Shown here piece after piece: positions 25,046-34,104 of a DNA stretch of 64,000 bases. The notes beneath the pieces were generated by a model. The model ran no database searches and was not told where the DNA came from. It was given only the letters and a program-made list of their open reading frames with translations. The stretch is from Winogradskyella psychrotolerans (GTDB taxonomy: Bacteria; Bacteroidota; Bacteroidia; Flavobacteriales; Flavobacteriaceae). The stretch spans positions 1-64,000 of the forward strand of contig NZ_JAHKPN010000005.1 of NCBI RefSeq assembly GCF_018860545.1, written 5' to 3'. The position numbers and the translations under genes are program-made. The first letter of the stretch is position 1; the number at the start of each line of letters is the position of its first letter.

Positions 25046-26503
25046 ATGAATAATTTTATGAATAAAGTTTTTATTTTTCTTTTATTAATATGCTTCTGTT
25101 ATTCTAATTCTCAGACTCAAATTGGAGAAGATATCGATGGAGAAGCTTCAGAAAATAGTTTTGGTCAAAGTGTTAGTATTTCTTCAGATGGTTCAATATT
25201 AGCAATTGGAGGTTATAATAATAGCGGCAATGGTATCTGGTCTGGGCATGTGAGAGTATATCAAAATGTTGATAATGATTGGGTACAGATAGGTCAAGAT
25301 ATAGACGGAGAAAACGCTAATGATCAATTAGGTTATTCAGTAAGCCTTAATTCAAATGGTAGCGTAGTAGCAATAGGTGCCTCACTTAGCTTTCTGAGTT
25401 ATGTAAAAGTTTACCAAAACTTAGATGGAGATTGGGTACAAATAGGCACTACGATATTCGGGGAAGACATAGGTGATAATTCAGGTTATTCTTTATCGCT
25501 TAGTGGTAGTGGTAATATTTTGGCAATTGGTGAACCTGGTCATGATAGCAGTAATGGTTTTGATTCCGGTCAAGTAAGAGTTTATGAGAACCAAGATGAT
25601 AATTGGGTTCAAATAGGAAATTCTATTATTGGCGAGGGAGTTAGTGATAGGTTTGGACATTCCCTTCAATTTAGTAATGATGGCTCTATTTTGGCTGTTG
25701 GAGCCATTCAGAATTTCGAGTCTGGCTATGTTAAAGTATATGAGAATCAGAGTGGTGATTGGGTACAATTGGGGTCTAATATTTTTGGTGAAGCTGCAGG
25801 CGATAATTGTGGTTTTTCAGAGGGCTTAAATTCTAGTGGAACGATCTTGGCTCTTGGATCAGAAAATGCAAATGTCAATACTGGTCATGTGAGGGTTTAC
25901 GAATATGAATCGAATGTATGGGAGCAAATCGGTAGTAATATTGATGCAGAAGCAACGGGTGATGGGTTTGGGTATTCCTTAAGCCTAAATAACAATGGAG
26001 ATGTTTTAGCTGTAGGAGCACAAGGTAATAACGGAAATGGTCCTGGAGCAGGACATGTAAGGGTGTTTCTAGATAAAGGAGGGACTTGGATACAGGTGGG
26101 CTCTGATATTGACGGTGAAGCCTCTGGTGATTTATCCGGACGTTCAGTTTGCCTAAGTCCTGATGGTTTCGTTTTAGCTATAGGCGCACCTTATAATGAT
26201 GGTGTTAATGGTTCAGCTTCTGGCCATGTTCGGGTGTATGATTTAAAAGAGGCTCTATCGGTAAATAATCATGCTATAAACAATAACTTCAAAATTTATC
26301 CAAATCCAGTAGTTAACCTATTAAAAATTCACTTAGAAGAAGGGCAAACTCTTAAACAAATTGAACTATTCGATACTTCTGGCCAACGGGTTCTTGTTTC
26401 TAAAAATACTGATGTAAGCTTAACTGGTATCGAATCAGGTGTTTATGTTATGAAAACCTATACCAATAGAGGAATGAGTATTACGAAAATTTTAGTGAAT
26501 TAG
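25046..26503 (+). CDS. Type IX-secreted seven-repeat beta-propeller-like protein
   Basis: Start at 25046 or 25058, either giving the signal peptide MNKVFIFLLLICFCYSNSQ. Seven repeats of about 50-57 residues follow, each with a QIGxxIxGE opening, a GxSVSLSxDGxxLAIG core and a GHVRVYxNxxxxWV ending. This matches FG-GAP/WD40-like blades, and seven is the canonical propeller number. The last 75 residues are a Por secretion tail (FKIYPNPVVNLLKIHL and GVYVMKTYTNRGMSITKIL), directing export and surface attachment by the type IX system. The function is probably structural or adhesive; no catalytic motif is seen. Confidence 0.88.
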   Translation: MNNFMNKVFIFLLLICFCYSNSQTQIGEDIDGEASENSFGQSVSISSDGSILAIGGYNNSGNGIWSGHVRVYQNVDNDWVQIGQDIDGENANDQLGYSVSLNSNGSVVAIGASLSFLSYVKVYQNLDGDWVQIGTTIFGEDIGDNSGYSLSLSGSGNILAIGEPGHDSSNGFDSGQVRVYENQDDNWVQIGNSIIGEGVSDRFGHSLQFSNDGSILAVGAIQNFESGYVKVYENQSGDWVQLGSNIFGEAAGDNCGFSEGLNSSGTILALGSENANVNTGHVRVYEYESNVWEQIGSNIDAEATGDGFGYSLSLNNNGDVLAVGAQGNNGNGPGAGHVRVFLDKGGTWIQVGSDIDGEASGDLSGRSVCLSPDGFVLAIGAPYNDGVNGSASGHVRVYDLKEALSVNNHAINNNFKIYPNPVVNLLKIHLEEGQTLKQIELFDTSGQRVLVSKNTDVSLTGIESGVYVMKTYTNRGMSITKILVN

Positions 26504-26590
26504 TCAATTTGTTTTTTTTAAACGAATTAACAACGAGGTATTTATTTGTGTTTTTAACAAAACCTTTAGGTTTTTAATAGTAACACATTG

Positions 26591-26598
26591 TAGATTTG
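26591..26598 (+). promoter_or_regulatory. Putative -7 element TAGATTTG of the M61 peptidase gene
   Basis: TAGATTTG matches TAnnTTTG 31 bases before the ATG at 26629. A TTT (26565-26567) takes the place of the TTG at 23 bases upstream. Confidence 0.45.
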
Positions 26599-26628
26599 TG
26601 CGTCTTAAAAAAAAATAAAAATTTAAAC

Positions 26629-28521
26629 ATGAGGAATTATTTAGCCATTCTTGGCTTAAGTATCGTTTTAGTAGGTTGTGGATCTGCAAAAACAACAGTA
26701 GATGATTTAGCAGTAAGCAATCCAATTTATACAGCTTTAGATTTAACAGCAGTGAGTAATGATAGAGTACCAGTAACAATTAATCCTGGTCGTTTTACTG
26801 CTCAAACGGTTACTTATAGATTACCAAGAGTTGTACAAGGCACTTATTCAATTGGTGATTACGGAAAATATATTGACGATTTTAAAGCCTTAGATTATGA
26901 TGGAAATGAACTTGCTACAACAAAAGTAGATGACAATACATGGACTATTGCAAATGCTGAAAAATTAGATCAGCTTCAGTATTATGTTAATGATACTTTT
27001 GATATTGAAAGTGTTGGTGGTATTGGTGGTGAAGAGCCATTTTCTCCTGCAGGCACAAATATTGAAGAAGATAATTTTGTATTAAATCTGCACGGATTTA
27101 TTGGATATTTTGATGCATTAAAGAATGCTCAATATGCTGTAGATGTAACAGCACCCTCTGGTTTCGTACGAACTTCTGCATTAGAAGATAAAGGAACGAC
27201 GCTTAGTGAAGATGGTAAGTCTATGACCACTAGCTATTTTGGTCAGCGTTATTTTGATATTACAGATAATCCAATGATGTATGGAAATCTAGATGTTGAG
27301 GAGTTTATGGTTGGTGATATTAAAATTGTCTTAAGTCTTTATTCTCCTACGGGTAAACATACAGCAGCAAGTTTAAAAGAGACGGTTTATACAATGATGG
27401 AGGCTCAAAAACAGTATTTAGGTGATGTCAATAGCACACCTCGCTATGATATCTATTTGTACTTATCCAGAGGTGGAGAAGAAGATCCTAAAGGTTTTGG
27501 TGCATTAGAGCATCATACGTCTACAGTAGGTGTATTTGCCGAAGATGAAAGTTCAGAAAGTCTTAAAGAGGCGATAATTGATGTTATTGCTCATGAATTT
27601 TTTCATATTGTAACTCCGTTATCGGTTCATTCTGAAGATGTTCATTATTTTGATTATAACAAACCAACGTTTTCTAAACATTTATGGATGTATGAAGGTG
27701 TGACTGAGTATTTTGCGCAACATTTTCAAGTGTATGAAGGTTTAATTGATAACAGTAAGTTTTACAATACGATGTATTCTAAAATTAAAACCTCTAAGCG
27801 TTGGGATGATGCTATGAGTTTCACAATTATGAGTGAAAATGTTTTAAACGAACCTTATGCCACTAATTATTATAATGTCTATTATAAAGGAGCATTAATA
27901 GGTATGTGTATTGATATATTAATGCGAAAAGAAAGTAATGGTAATAGAAGTATGTTATCCTTAATGAAAGAATTGTCTGCTAAATACGGAAAAGAAAAAC
28001 CTTTTGTTGATGATAGTCTTATTGCTGAAATTACTGCAATGACCTATCCAAGTGTTGGTGAATTCTTAAGAACGCATGTTCAAGGTGATTTACCAATTAA
28101 TTACAATGATTATTTAGCAATAGTTGGTTTAACTTTAGGTGAAACAGCCATGGAAACTAATTATATTTTTGCTGGTGAACAAAATATTATTTTTGATGGT
28201 GACCAACTTGAAGGAACGATTTTCTTTTCACCAATGGTATTAAATAACTCCTTTTGGAAAGCGCAAGGTGTTATTGCTGGTGATGTGATTAAGAAAGTAA
28301 ATGGCAGGGAATTAACATTGTATAACGCTAATGACGTGATAAGTGGAATGTTTGAATGGAAAGAAGGACAAGAGATTACAATGGATTTAGAGCGTGATGG
28401 TAAGCCAATAGAAATAAAGACAAAACTAACTAAGGCTTACGCACCATCTGAATCTATAATTGAGGATGAGAATGCTACTGAAGCTCAAAAAGAAGTAAGA
28501 GCAGCTTGGTTGAAAGGGTAG
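26629..28521 (+). CDS. M61 family metallopeptidase, lipoprotein
   Basis: 630 residues from ATG 26629, chosen because it opens a lipoprotein signal (MRNYLAILGLSIVLVGCGSA, cysteine 17). An N-terminal beta domain leads to the zinc site HEFFH (residues 322-326) with the third ligand in EGVTEYFAQH (about 356), as in glycyl aminopeptidases. A C-terminal PDZ domain (VIAGDVIKKVNGRELTLYN) ends the protein. It is likely an envelope aminopeptidase taking part in peptide use. It stands alone, with its own promoter and a strong terminator. Confidence 0.92.
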   Translation: MRNYLAILGLSIVLVGCGSAKTTVDDLAVSNPIYTALDLTAVSNDRVPVTINPGRFTAQTVTYRLPRVVQGTYSIGDYGKYIDDFKALDYDGNELATTKVDDNTWTIANAEKLDQLQYYVNDTFDIESVGGIGGEEPFSPAGTNIEEDNFVLNLHGFIGYFDALKNAQYAVDVTAPSGFVRTSALEDKGTTLSEDGKSMTTSYFGQRYFDITDNPMMYGNLDVEEFMVGDIKIVLSLYSPTGKHTAASLKETVYTMMEAQKQYLGDVNSTPRYDIYLYLSRGGEEDPKGFGALEHHTSTVGVFAEDESSESLKEAIIDVIAHEFFHIVTPLSVHSEDVHYFDYNKPTFSKHLWMYEGVTEYFAQHFQVYEGLIDNSKFYNTMYSKIKTSKRWDDAMSFTIMSENVLNEPYATNYYNVYYKGALIGMCIDILMRKESNGNRSMLSLMKELSAKYGKEKPFVDDSLIAEITAMTYPSVGEFLRTHVQGDLPINYNDYLAIVGLTLGETAMETNYIFAGEQNIIFDGDQLEGTIFFSPMVLNNSFWKAQGVIAGDVIKKVNGRELTLYNANDVISGMFEWKEGQEITMDLERDGKPIEIKTKLTKAYAPSESIIEDENATEAQKEVRAAWLKG

Positions 28522-28572
28522 TTTAAATATTTATATATCGTCCTAAATTAATTTAGGTTGACAGTTTAAATT

Positions 28573-28600
28573 AAACCAGAGAATTAATGTTCTCTGGTTT
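28573..28600 (+). terminator. Terminator of the M61 peptidase gene
   Basis: AAACCAGAGAA (28573-28583) pairs perfectly with TTCTCTGGTTT (28590-28600) around a 6-base loop, with further T after it. Confidence 0.9.
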
Positions 28601-28673
28601 TTTTGTTTGGATTTTTGAAGATGCTAAAACGGTTATTAACTTCATGCCATTTTTTTAGATAATAATCAAAAAA

Positions 28674-28710
28674 AAAGGAAGACTTCTGTCAATAGACGTA
28701 GTCTTCCTTT
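28674..28710 (-). terminator. Terminator of fahA
   Basis: AAAGGAAGAC (28674-28683) pairs with GTCTTCCTTT (28701-28710). The A-run on its left gives a T-run on the minus strand, so it serves fahA, which ends at 28731. Confidence 0.8.
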
Positions 28711-28730
28711 AAAAATTTATAGTTACAAAA

Positions 28731-30023
28731 TTACTTCTTTTTTTTAGGATTAAACACTGGTAATAACTGTGTTTTAACCTGTCCAAAACCAATGCGTATA
28801 TCATCGTTTTGGCAATAACCTCTCATTATAACGGTATCGTAATCATTGATGAATTTACGTTCCGTTCCATCTTTCATTTTTAAAGGTTTTGTGCCTTTCC
28901 AGCTTAGCTCTAGCATAGAACCGTAAGAATCTGGTGTTGGCCCAGAAATAGTTCCACTGCCCATCATATCTCCAGAATTTACAGGACAACCATTAACTGT
29001 ATGGTGTGCTAATTGCTGCGCCATATTCCAATACATATATTTAAAATTCGATTTACTAACCGTCGTTTCTTTTGAGCCTTTAGGTTGAATAGCCGCTTCT
29101 AAATTAATATCAAAACTCTTCTTTCCTTCTGTTTGAAGATATTCTAATGGTTTTGGATCTTGCTTAGGACTTTCAGTTCTAAAGGGTTCTAAGGCATCTA
29201 AAGTGACAATCCAAGGTGACATTGAAGAGGCAAAGCTTTTCCCTAAGAAAGGTCCAAGTGGCACATATTCCCATTTCTGAATATCGCGAGCAGACCAATC
29301 ATTAAATAAAACGAGTCCGAAGATGTATTCTTCAGATTCTTCAATAGGAATTGGTTCTCCTAAATCATTAGCATCTGTTGTAATAAACGCCATTTCCAGT
29401 TCAAAATCGACTAATTTTGATGGGCCAAAAACAGGCGCATCTGCATCTGCAGGTAAAATTTGACCTTGTGGACGATGAATCGGAATTTCAGACGGAATAA
29501 TTGATGAGCTACGACCGTGATAACCCACTGGCATATGTACCCAATTAGGCATTAATGCATTATCTGGATCTCTAAACATAGTCCCAACGTTAGTCGCGTG
29601 CTCTTTACTCGCATAGAAATCAGTATAATCACCAACTTGAATAGGTAATTGCATTTCAATTTCATCTAAACGAAACAGAATCGTCTCTTTATGCGGAACG
29701 TTATTTTTTAATGCATCATTTTCCGAATCAAATATCTCAGCAATTCGGTTTCTAACTAAACGCCACGTTTTTCTGCCGTCAGCAATAAAATCATTTAATG
29801 TGTCTTGAAGAAAGATATCGTCAGTTAACGGAATCCCTTCAAAGTAACCTAATTGATGCAAAGCACCAAGATCAATGGCAGTATCACCAATTCTAGTTCC
29901 AATCGTTATAATGTCGTCTCTAGTTAAGAAAACACCAAAAGGAATGTTCTGAATTGGGAAATCTGAGTTTTTACCGACATGTAACCATGAGGTACGATCT
30001 GGATTGTTAGCGGATAATGGCAT
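28731..30023 (-). CDS. fahA: Fumarylacetoacetase
   Basis: Last step of tyrosine breakdown: hydrolysis of fumarylacetoacetate to fumarate and acetoacetate. Visible active-site regions are GDYTDFYASKEHA, GYHGRSSS, DFELEMAF and LFNDWSARDIQKWEY, which hold the metal Asp/Glu ligands and catalytic His. I place the start at ATG 30023 (MPLSANNPDRTSWLHVG, 430 residues) rather than 33 codons upstream: the extension is not conserved in character, and a TAGGTTTG promoter element (30067-30060) lies inside it. It is divergent from glyA. Confidence 0.93.
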   Translation of the reverse strand: MPLSANNPDRTSWLHVGKNSDFPIQNIPFGVFLTRDDIITIGTRIGDTAIDLGALHQLGYFEGIPLTDDIFLQDTLNDFIADGRKTWRLVRNRIAEIFDSENDALKNNVPHKETILFRLDEIEMQLPIQVGDYTDFYASKEHATNVGTMFRDPDNALMPNWVHMPVGYHGRSSSIIPSEIPIHRPQGQILPADADAPVFGPSKLVDFELEMAFITTDANDLGEPIPIEESEEYIFGLVLFNDWSARDIQKWEYVPLGPFLGKSFASSMSPWIVTLDALEPFRTESPKQDPKPLEYLQTEGKKSFDINLEAAIQPKGSKETTVSKSNFKYMYWNMAQQLAHHTVNGCPVNSGDMMGSGTISGPTPDSYGSMLELSWKGTKPLKMKDGTERKFINDYDTVIMRGYCQNDDIRIGFGQVKTQLLPVFNPKKKK

Positions 30024-30059
30024 AGAGTTATTGTTGATTAATTGTTCATTAAATTCATT

Positions 30060-30067
30060 CAAACCTA
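30060..30067 (-). promoter_or_regulatory. Putative fahA -7 element TAGGTTTG
   Basis: The minus strand reads TAGGTTTG, 36 bases before the ATG at 30023. The -33 side has TTT rather than TTG at about 19 bases. Its place inside the longest open frame supports the shorter fahA start. Confidence 0.45.
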
Positions 30068-30075
30068 CATAATTT

Positions 30076-30108
30076 TTGATATTTAAACTAATGTATTCAC
30101 TATTTTTG
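30076..30108 (+). promoter_or_regulatory. glyA promoter
   Basis: TTG (30076-30078), 22 bases, then TATTTTTG (30101-30108), 25 bases before the glyA ATG. It overlaps the upstream side of the divergent fahA promoter, so the two polymerases may compete. Confidence 0.6.
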
Positions 30109-30133
30109 TATCGATTTAACAAACACTTTATTT

Positions 30134-31408
30134 ATGCAACGCGACGAACAAATATTTGAACTCATACAAGCTGAAAAAGAACGCCAGATTGATGGTATAG
30201 AATTAATAGCATCAGAAAATTTTGTTAGCGACCAAGTTATGGAAGCTGCAGGTTCTGTATTAACTAACAAGTATGCCGAGGGTTATCCTGGTAAACGTTA
30301 TTACGGTGGCTGTGAGGTTGTCGATGAAGTTGAGCAAATTGCTATCGATCGTGCTAAAACTTTATTTGGTGCTGCGTATGTGAACGTACAACCCCATTCT
30401 GGTAGTCAGGCAAACACAGCTGCATTTCATGCTTGTTTAAGTCCTGGAGATACTATATTAGGTTTCGATTTGTCACACGGAGGGCATTTAACGCATGGTT
30501 CTCCTGTAAATTTTTCAGGTAAATTATACCGTCCTACTTTTTATGGTGTAAAGAAAGATACGGGCTACATAGATTACGATATGTTAGCAGACCAAGCGCA
30601 AAAAGAAAAGCCAAAATTAATTATTGCTGGGGCTTCGGCGTATTCTCGTGATATTGATTTTGAAAAATTTAGAGAAGTTGCTGATAGTGTTGGAGCGGTT
30701 TTATTAGCGGATATTTCACATCCTGCTGGATTAATTGCTAAAGGTATTTTGAATGACCCAATGCCACATTGCCATGTGGTTACCACAACCACGCACAAGA
30801 CTTTACGTGGACCTAGAGGTGGTATGATTATGATGGGTGAAAATATTGAAAACCCATTCGGTATTACATTAAAGAATGGTAAGCTTCGTAAAATGTCTGG
30901 TTTATTGGATTCTGCTGTATTCCCAGGAAATCAAGGCGGACCATTAGAGCATATTATAGCAGCTAAAGCGATTGCGTTTGGTGAAGCCTTAACGGATGAT
31001 TTTATGTATTATATGTTACAAGTAAAACACAATGCAGCTGCTATGGCAAAAGCTTTTGTTGCTAAAGATTATAATTTAATTTCTGGAGGTACGGATAATC
31101 ATATGATGTTAATTGACCTTAGAAATAAAAATATTACGGGTAAAGATGCTGAAAACGCTTTAGTAAAAGCAGATATTACTGTGAACAAAAATATGGTCCC
31201 TTTTGATACCGAATCTCCTTTTGTAACGTCTGGAATTAGAATAGGAACTGCTGCAGTGACGACGAGAGGTTTAAAAGAAAGCGATATGTCTTATATCGTA
31301 GATTTAGTAGATGAAGCACTTACTAATCATGAAAACGAAACGGTTTTAGCAGGTGTTGCTGAAAAAGTTAATACGTTAATGGGTGGACGTGCATTATTTA
31401 ATGCGTAG
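30134..31408 (+). CDS. glyA: Serine hydroxymethyltransferase
   Basis: Converts serine and tetrahydrofolate to glycine and methylene-tetrahydrofolate, the main source of one-carbon units. 424 residues, normal length. The PLP-binding lysine is in [14 protein letters not shown] (Lys222). Other family blocks are [35 protein letters not shown] and the PLP-ring aspartate in [13 protein letters not shown]. It is a single gene between its own promoter and a terminator. Confidence 0.98.
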   Translation: MQRDEQIFELIQAEKERQIDGIELIASENFVSDQVMEAAGSVLTNKYAEGYPGKRYYGGCEVVDEVEQIAIDRAKTLFGAAYVNVQPHSGSQANTAAFHACLSPGDTILGFDLSHGGHLTHGSPVNFSGKLYRPTFYGVKKDTGYIDYDMLADQAQKEKPKLIIAGASAYSRDIDFEKFREVADSVGAVLLADISHPAGLIAKGILNDPMPHCHVVTTTTHKTLRGPRGGMIMMGENIENPFGITLKNGKLRKMSGLLDSAVFPGNQGGPLEHIIAAKAIAFGEALTDDFMYYMLQVKHNAAAMAKAFVAKDYNLISGGTDNHMMLIDLRNKNITGKDAENALVKADITVNKNMVPFDTESPFVTSGIRIGTAAVTTRGLKESDMSYIVDLVDEALTNHENETVLAGVAEKVNTLMGGRALFNA

Positions 31409-31440
31409 GTCTTAAAATAAACATCTCTAGCAGATGTTGG

Positions 31441-31456
31441 TGACTACGTGTAGTCA
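31441..31456. other. Short perfect stem after glyA
   Basis: TGACTAC (31441-31447) pairs with GTAGTCA (31450-31456) across a 2-base gap. It lies between the glyA stop and the terminator and may extend the 3' structure of the transcript. Confidence 0.35.
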
Positions 31457-31491
31457 GACTAAAAACCTGAAGAGTCTATAATAAAAGTAAG

Positions 31492-31521
31492 AAAGCCTTT
31501 CAATTAATTTTGAAAGGCTTT
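31492..31521 (+). terminator. glyA terminator
   Basis: AAAGCCTTTCA (31492-31502) pairs with TGAAAGGCTTT (31511-31521), followed by a T-run. Its stem sequence recurs in the terminator at 33343. Confidence 0.9.
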
Positions 31522-31634
31522 TTTATTTGCAGATTAATTTAAAAAAGTTAACACTAAGCTGTGTTTTAGTGACATTTATCATATGTTACCATAGTTGCTT
31601 TGTGGTAATTTTACAGTTTTAAAGATTATTTCAA

Positions 31635-33275
31635 ATGGAAAACAAATATAATACATGGTTTCACCCTTATAAACCAGTAACAAAGTACAAGAAGAAAGTT
31701 GCTTATTTCAGTATGGAATTTGGAATTGATCAATCTTTTAATATTTACTCCGGAGGACTCGGGTTCTTAGCAGGTTCGCACATGCGATCTGGTTTTGAAT
31801 TAAAGCAAAACATGATTGGTATTGGTATGCTTTGGAAATACGGCTACTATGATCAAGCGAGAAATGATGACCAAACGTTGAGAACAGAATTTAACGAGAA
31901 GCATTTTGATTTTCTTGAAGATACAGGAATAGAAGTAGAGGTGAAGCTACACGATAACCCACATGTAAAAGTGAGAGCTTATGTTTTAAAACCTGAAGTT
32001 TTTGGAACCGTACCCATGTACTTTTTAAGTACCGATGTTGAAGGTAATGATCATTTATCTCGTACGATTACGAATCATTTATACGACAACAATCCTGTGA
32101 CACGAATTTCGCAAAGTATCATTTTAGGAATTGGTGGAGCTAAAGTTGTGGAGGCTTTAGGAGGAGCAGACACATATCATCTTAATGAAGGACATGCCTT
32201 GCCTGCCTTTTATTATTTAAGAGATAAAGGGGTGAAGAAAGATCAAATGGTTTTCACAACACATACACCAGAAAAAGCAGGAAATGAAGAGCGAGAAGCG
32301 AGACATTTAAACAGATGCGGCTTTTTTGGACGAACACTCTCTGAAGAGGAATTGCAACAGGAAACTGTGAATGGCGGCATGATTAATTATACGATTGCTG
32401 CACTGCGCATGGCTAAAAAAGCCAATGGTGTTTCAAAGTTGCATGCGAAAGTGGCGAATGATATGTGGAAGAATTATGATGGCGTAAGTGATATTATACC
32501 AATTACTAACGCACAAAATCAGAAATTTTGGCAAGATACTAGTATTAAAAAAGCTTGGACGAATAAAAAAGCCAAAGCCTATAAGACCAGAAAAACCATT
32601 CTGAAAAAGGAATTGTTTGATGAAGTTTATAAACAAACCGGAAAAATATTTGATCCTAAAGTGTTGACGTTTGTTTGGGCAAGACGATTTGCTGGTTATA
32701 AAAGAGCCGATTTATTATTACATGATATAGAACGCTTTAAACGATTAATTTCTAACGAAAAGTATCCGGTTCAAATTATTTGGGTAGGGAAACCATATCC
32801 GTTTGATTATCAAGCCATCGATGTTTTTAATTATTTAGTAAATCAATCTAAAGGTGAACACAATTTAGCGGTACTCATAGGTTATGAAATTGATTTATCT
32901 AAAAAATTGAAATGTGGATCTGATGTTTGGTTAAACACACCACGTATTACAAGAGAAGCCTCTGGAACGAGCGGAATGACAGCGGCTATGAATGGTTCTG
33001 TAAATGTATCGACTAATGATGGTTGGATTCCTGAATTTGAAAAAGACGGAGAGAATTGTTTTGTTTTACCTGAATTGGATTATCGTTTACCAGTTTGGGA
33101 TCAAGATAAAATTGATGCCGATAATTTATATGATATTTTAGAAAACAAAGTAATCCCAACGTATTACGATGAACCTAAAAAATGGCAGGATATAGTTTTT
33201 AGTGCTATGGATGGTGTGATACCAGAGTTTACAAGTCGAAGAATGGCCGATGATTATTATAAGAAGTTATTTTAA
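31635..33275 (+). CDS. Alpha-glucan phosphorylase-like protein (GT35) lacking the PLP lysine
   Basis: 546 residues resembling the short bacterial/archaeal glycogen phosphorylases: VAYFSMEFGIDQSFNIYSGG, YHLNEGHALPAFY (about 181-193), FVWARRFAGYKRADLLL (347-361) and EASGTSGM (441-448). The residue after that block, lysine in active phosphorylases (SGMKAAMNG), is threonine (Thr449 in SGMTAAMNG), so the Schiff base to pyridoxal phosphate cannot form. The rest of the catalytic groove looks intact. It may be a regulatory or glucan-binding homologue, or use another mechanism. Homologues are usually annotated as alpha-glucan phosphorylase. It is a single-gene unit bounded by two terminators. Confidence 0.88.
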   Translation: MENKYNTWFHPYKPVTKYKKKVAYFSMEFGIDQSFNIYSGGLGFLAGSHMRSGFELKQNMIGIGMLWKYGYYDQARNDDQTLRTEFNEKHFDFLEDTGIEVEVKLHDNPHVKVRAYVLKPEVFGTVPMYFLSTDVEGNDHLSRTITNHLYDNNPVTRISQSIILGIGGAKVVEALGGADTYHLNEGHALPAFYYLRDKGVKKDQMVFTTHTPEKAGNEEREARHLNRCGFFGRTLSEEELQQETVNGGMINYTIAALRMAKKANGVSKLHAKVANDMWKNYDGVSDIIPITNAQNQKFWQDTSIKKAWTNKKAKAYKTRKTILKKELFDEVYKQTGKIFDPKVLTFVWARRFAGYKRADLLLHDIERFKRLISNEKYPVQIIWVGKPYPFDYQAIDVFNYLVNQSKGEHNLAVLIGYEIDLSKKLKCGSDVWLNTPRITREASGTSGMTAAMNGSVNVSTNDGWIPEFEKDGENCFVLPELDYRLPVWDQDKIDADNLYDILENKVIPTYYDEPKKWQDIVFSAMDGVIPEFTSRRMADDYYKKLF

Positions 33276-33342
33276 ATAAACCAGATATGTTTTTGGTGAC
33301 TGAGCATAATCGACGCAGTTTAAACCTATTCGATCATTATAA

Positions 33343-33376
33343 AGAAAGCCTTTCAATTTAGTCTGAAAGGCTTTCT
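33343..33376. terminator. Terminator after the phosphorylase-like gene
   Basis: AGAAAGCCTTTCA (33343-33355) pairs perfectly over 13 bp with TGAAAGGCTTTCT (33364-33376). The stem is nearly the same as that of the glyA terminator 1.85 kb upstream. Confidence 0.85.
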
Positions 33377-33393
33377 ATATTCATAATCACTTA

Positions 33394-34017
33394 TTATAAT
33401 TTAGCAAATATGTCATTTAAAGACTTAAAATTTCTTCGCTTAAAATTGGTAAAATCTCTTTCGTTTATATAATTTATCAGATCTTTCTTTGGTCCAGAAG
33501 ACCAAAAGCTCCATGTGTCTGTTAGTGTGTTATTTTCTTTAATGATTATTCGTCCAACTAATAAATCGTCAAGTAGCTTATTAGAAGAATCATATACAGT
33601 AACTAAAGATTCATTTTGATAGATTAATCTGTATAATCGTTCATCACTATTCAGATTTATAAACTTGGTTTCTGTCAGATTTTTATTTTCAGTATGTTCT
33701 AAGTGAACTTCTTTAATTAAGGCGTTATCAATAGGGGCGTAGTTCTTATCAATATTCAAAATAGTAATCATTTTATTCTCGAAAGGTTGATTAACAGCAA
33801 TTTTACCAGTGTAAACAGTACTGTCTTTTAAGATAATTTTTCCTTCATAAAAAGGTTGATTCATATTTAGTGTATTACAACAGTCGCAACCATTATTTAC
33901 GCTATTTAATAAACTTAAGCTTGCACTAATCAGGTCTGAATTTTGAGCCTTTAAACTGGAGTAAAATGATGAAAAAAGAATTAAGGCTAAAAGCAGGTGT
34001 ATTTTTTTTAAAATCAT
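33394..34017 (-). CDS. Secreted protein of unknown function
   Basis: 207 residues with a signal peptide (MILKKIHLLLALILFSSFYS, cleavage after SLKAQ). The cysteine cluster NGCDCCNTLN lies just after the mature start. A following segment, FYEGKIILKDSTVYTGKIAV, looks like a beta-hairpin repeat of the kind found in small Bacteroidota envelope proteins. The C-terminus is basic (FKRRNFKSLNDIFAKL). No family is recognised. The three cysteines in five residues could bind metal or form disulfides; this is inference. Confidence 0.65.
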   Translation of the reverse strand: MILKKIHLLLALILFSSFYSSLKAQNSDLISASLSLLNSVNNGCDCCNTLNMNQPFYEGKIILKDSTVYTGKIAVNQPFENKMITILNIDKNYAPIDNALIKEVHLEHTENKNLTETKFINLNSDERLYRLIYQNESLVTVYDSSNKLLDDLLVGRIIIKENNTLTDTWSFWSSGPKKDLINYINERDFTNFKRRNFKSLNDIFAKL

Positions 34018-34104
34018 GACTTATGCGTTATATGAGTTTCAAGTTTAAAGCATCAATAATTATTCCAATTCTAGAATTTAATTAGCTTTATAAAGTCAGA
34101 TAAT

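Noticed and set aside
25493-25829. Additional frames in the seven-repeat protein gene
   Set aside because: Out-of-frame readings of the repeats on both strands.
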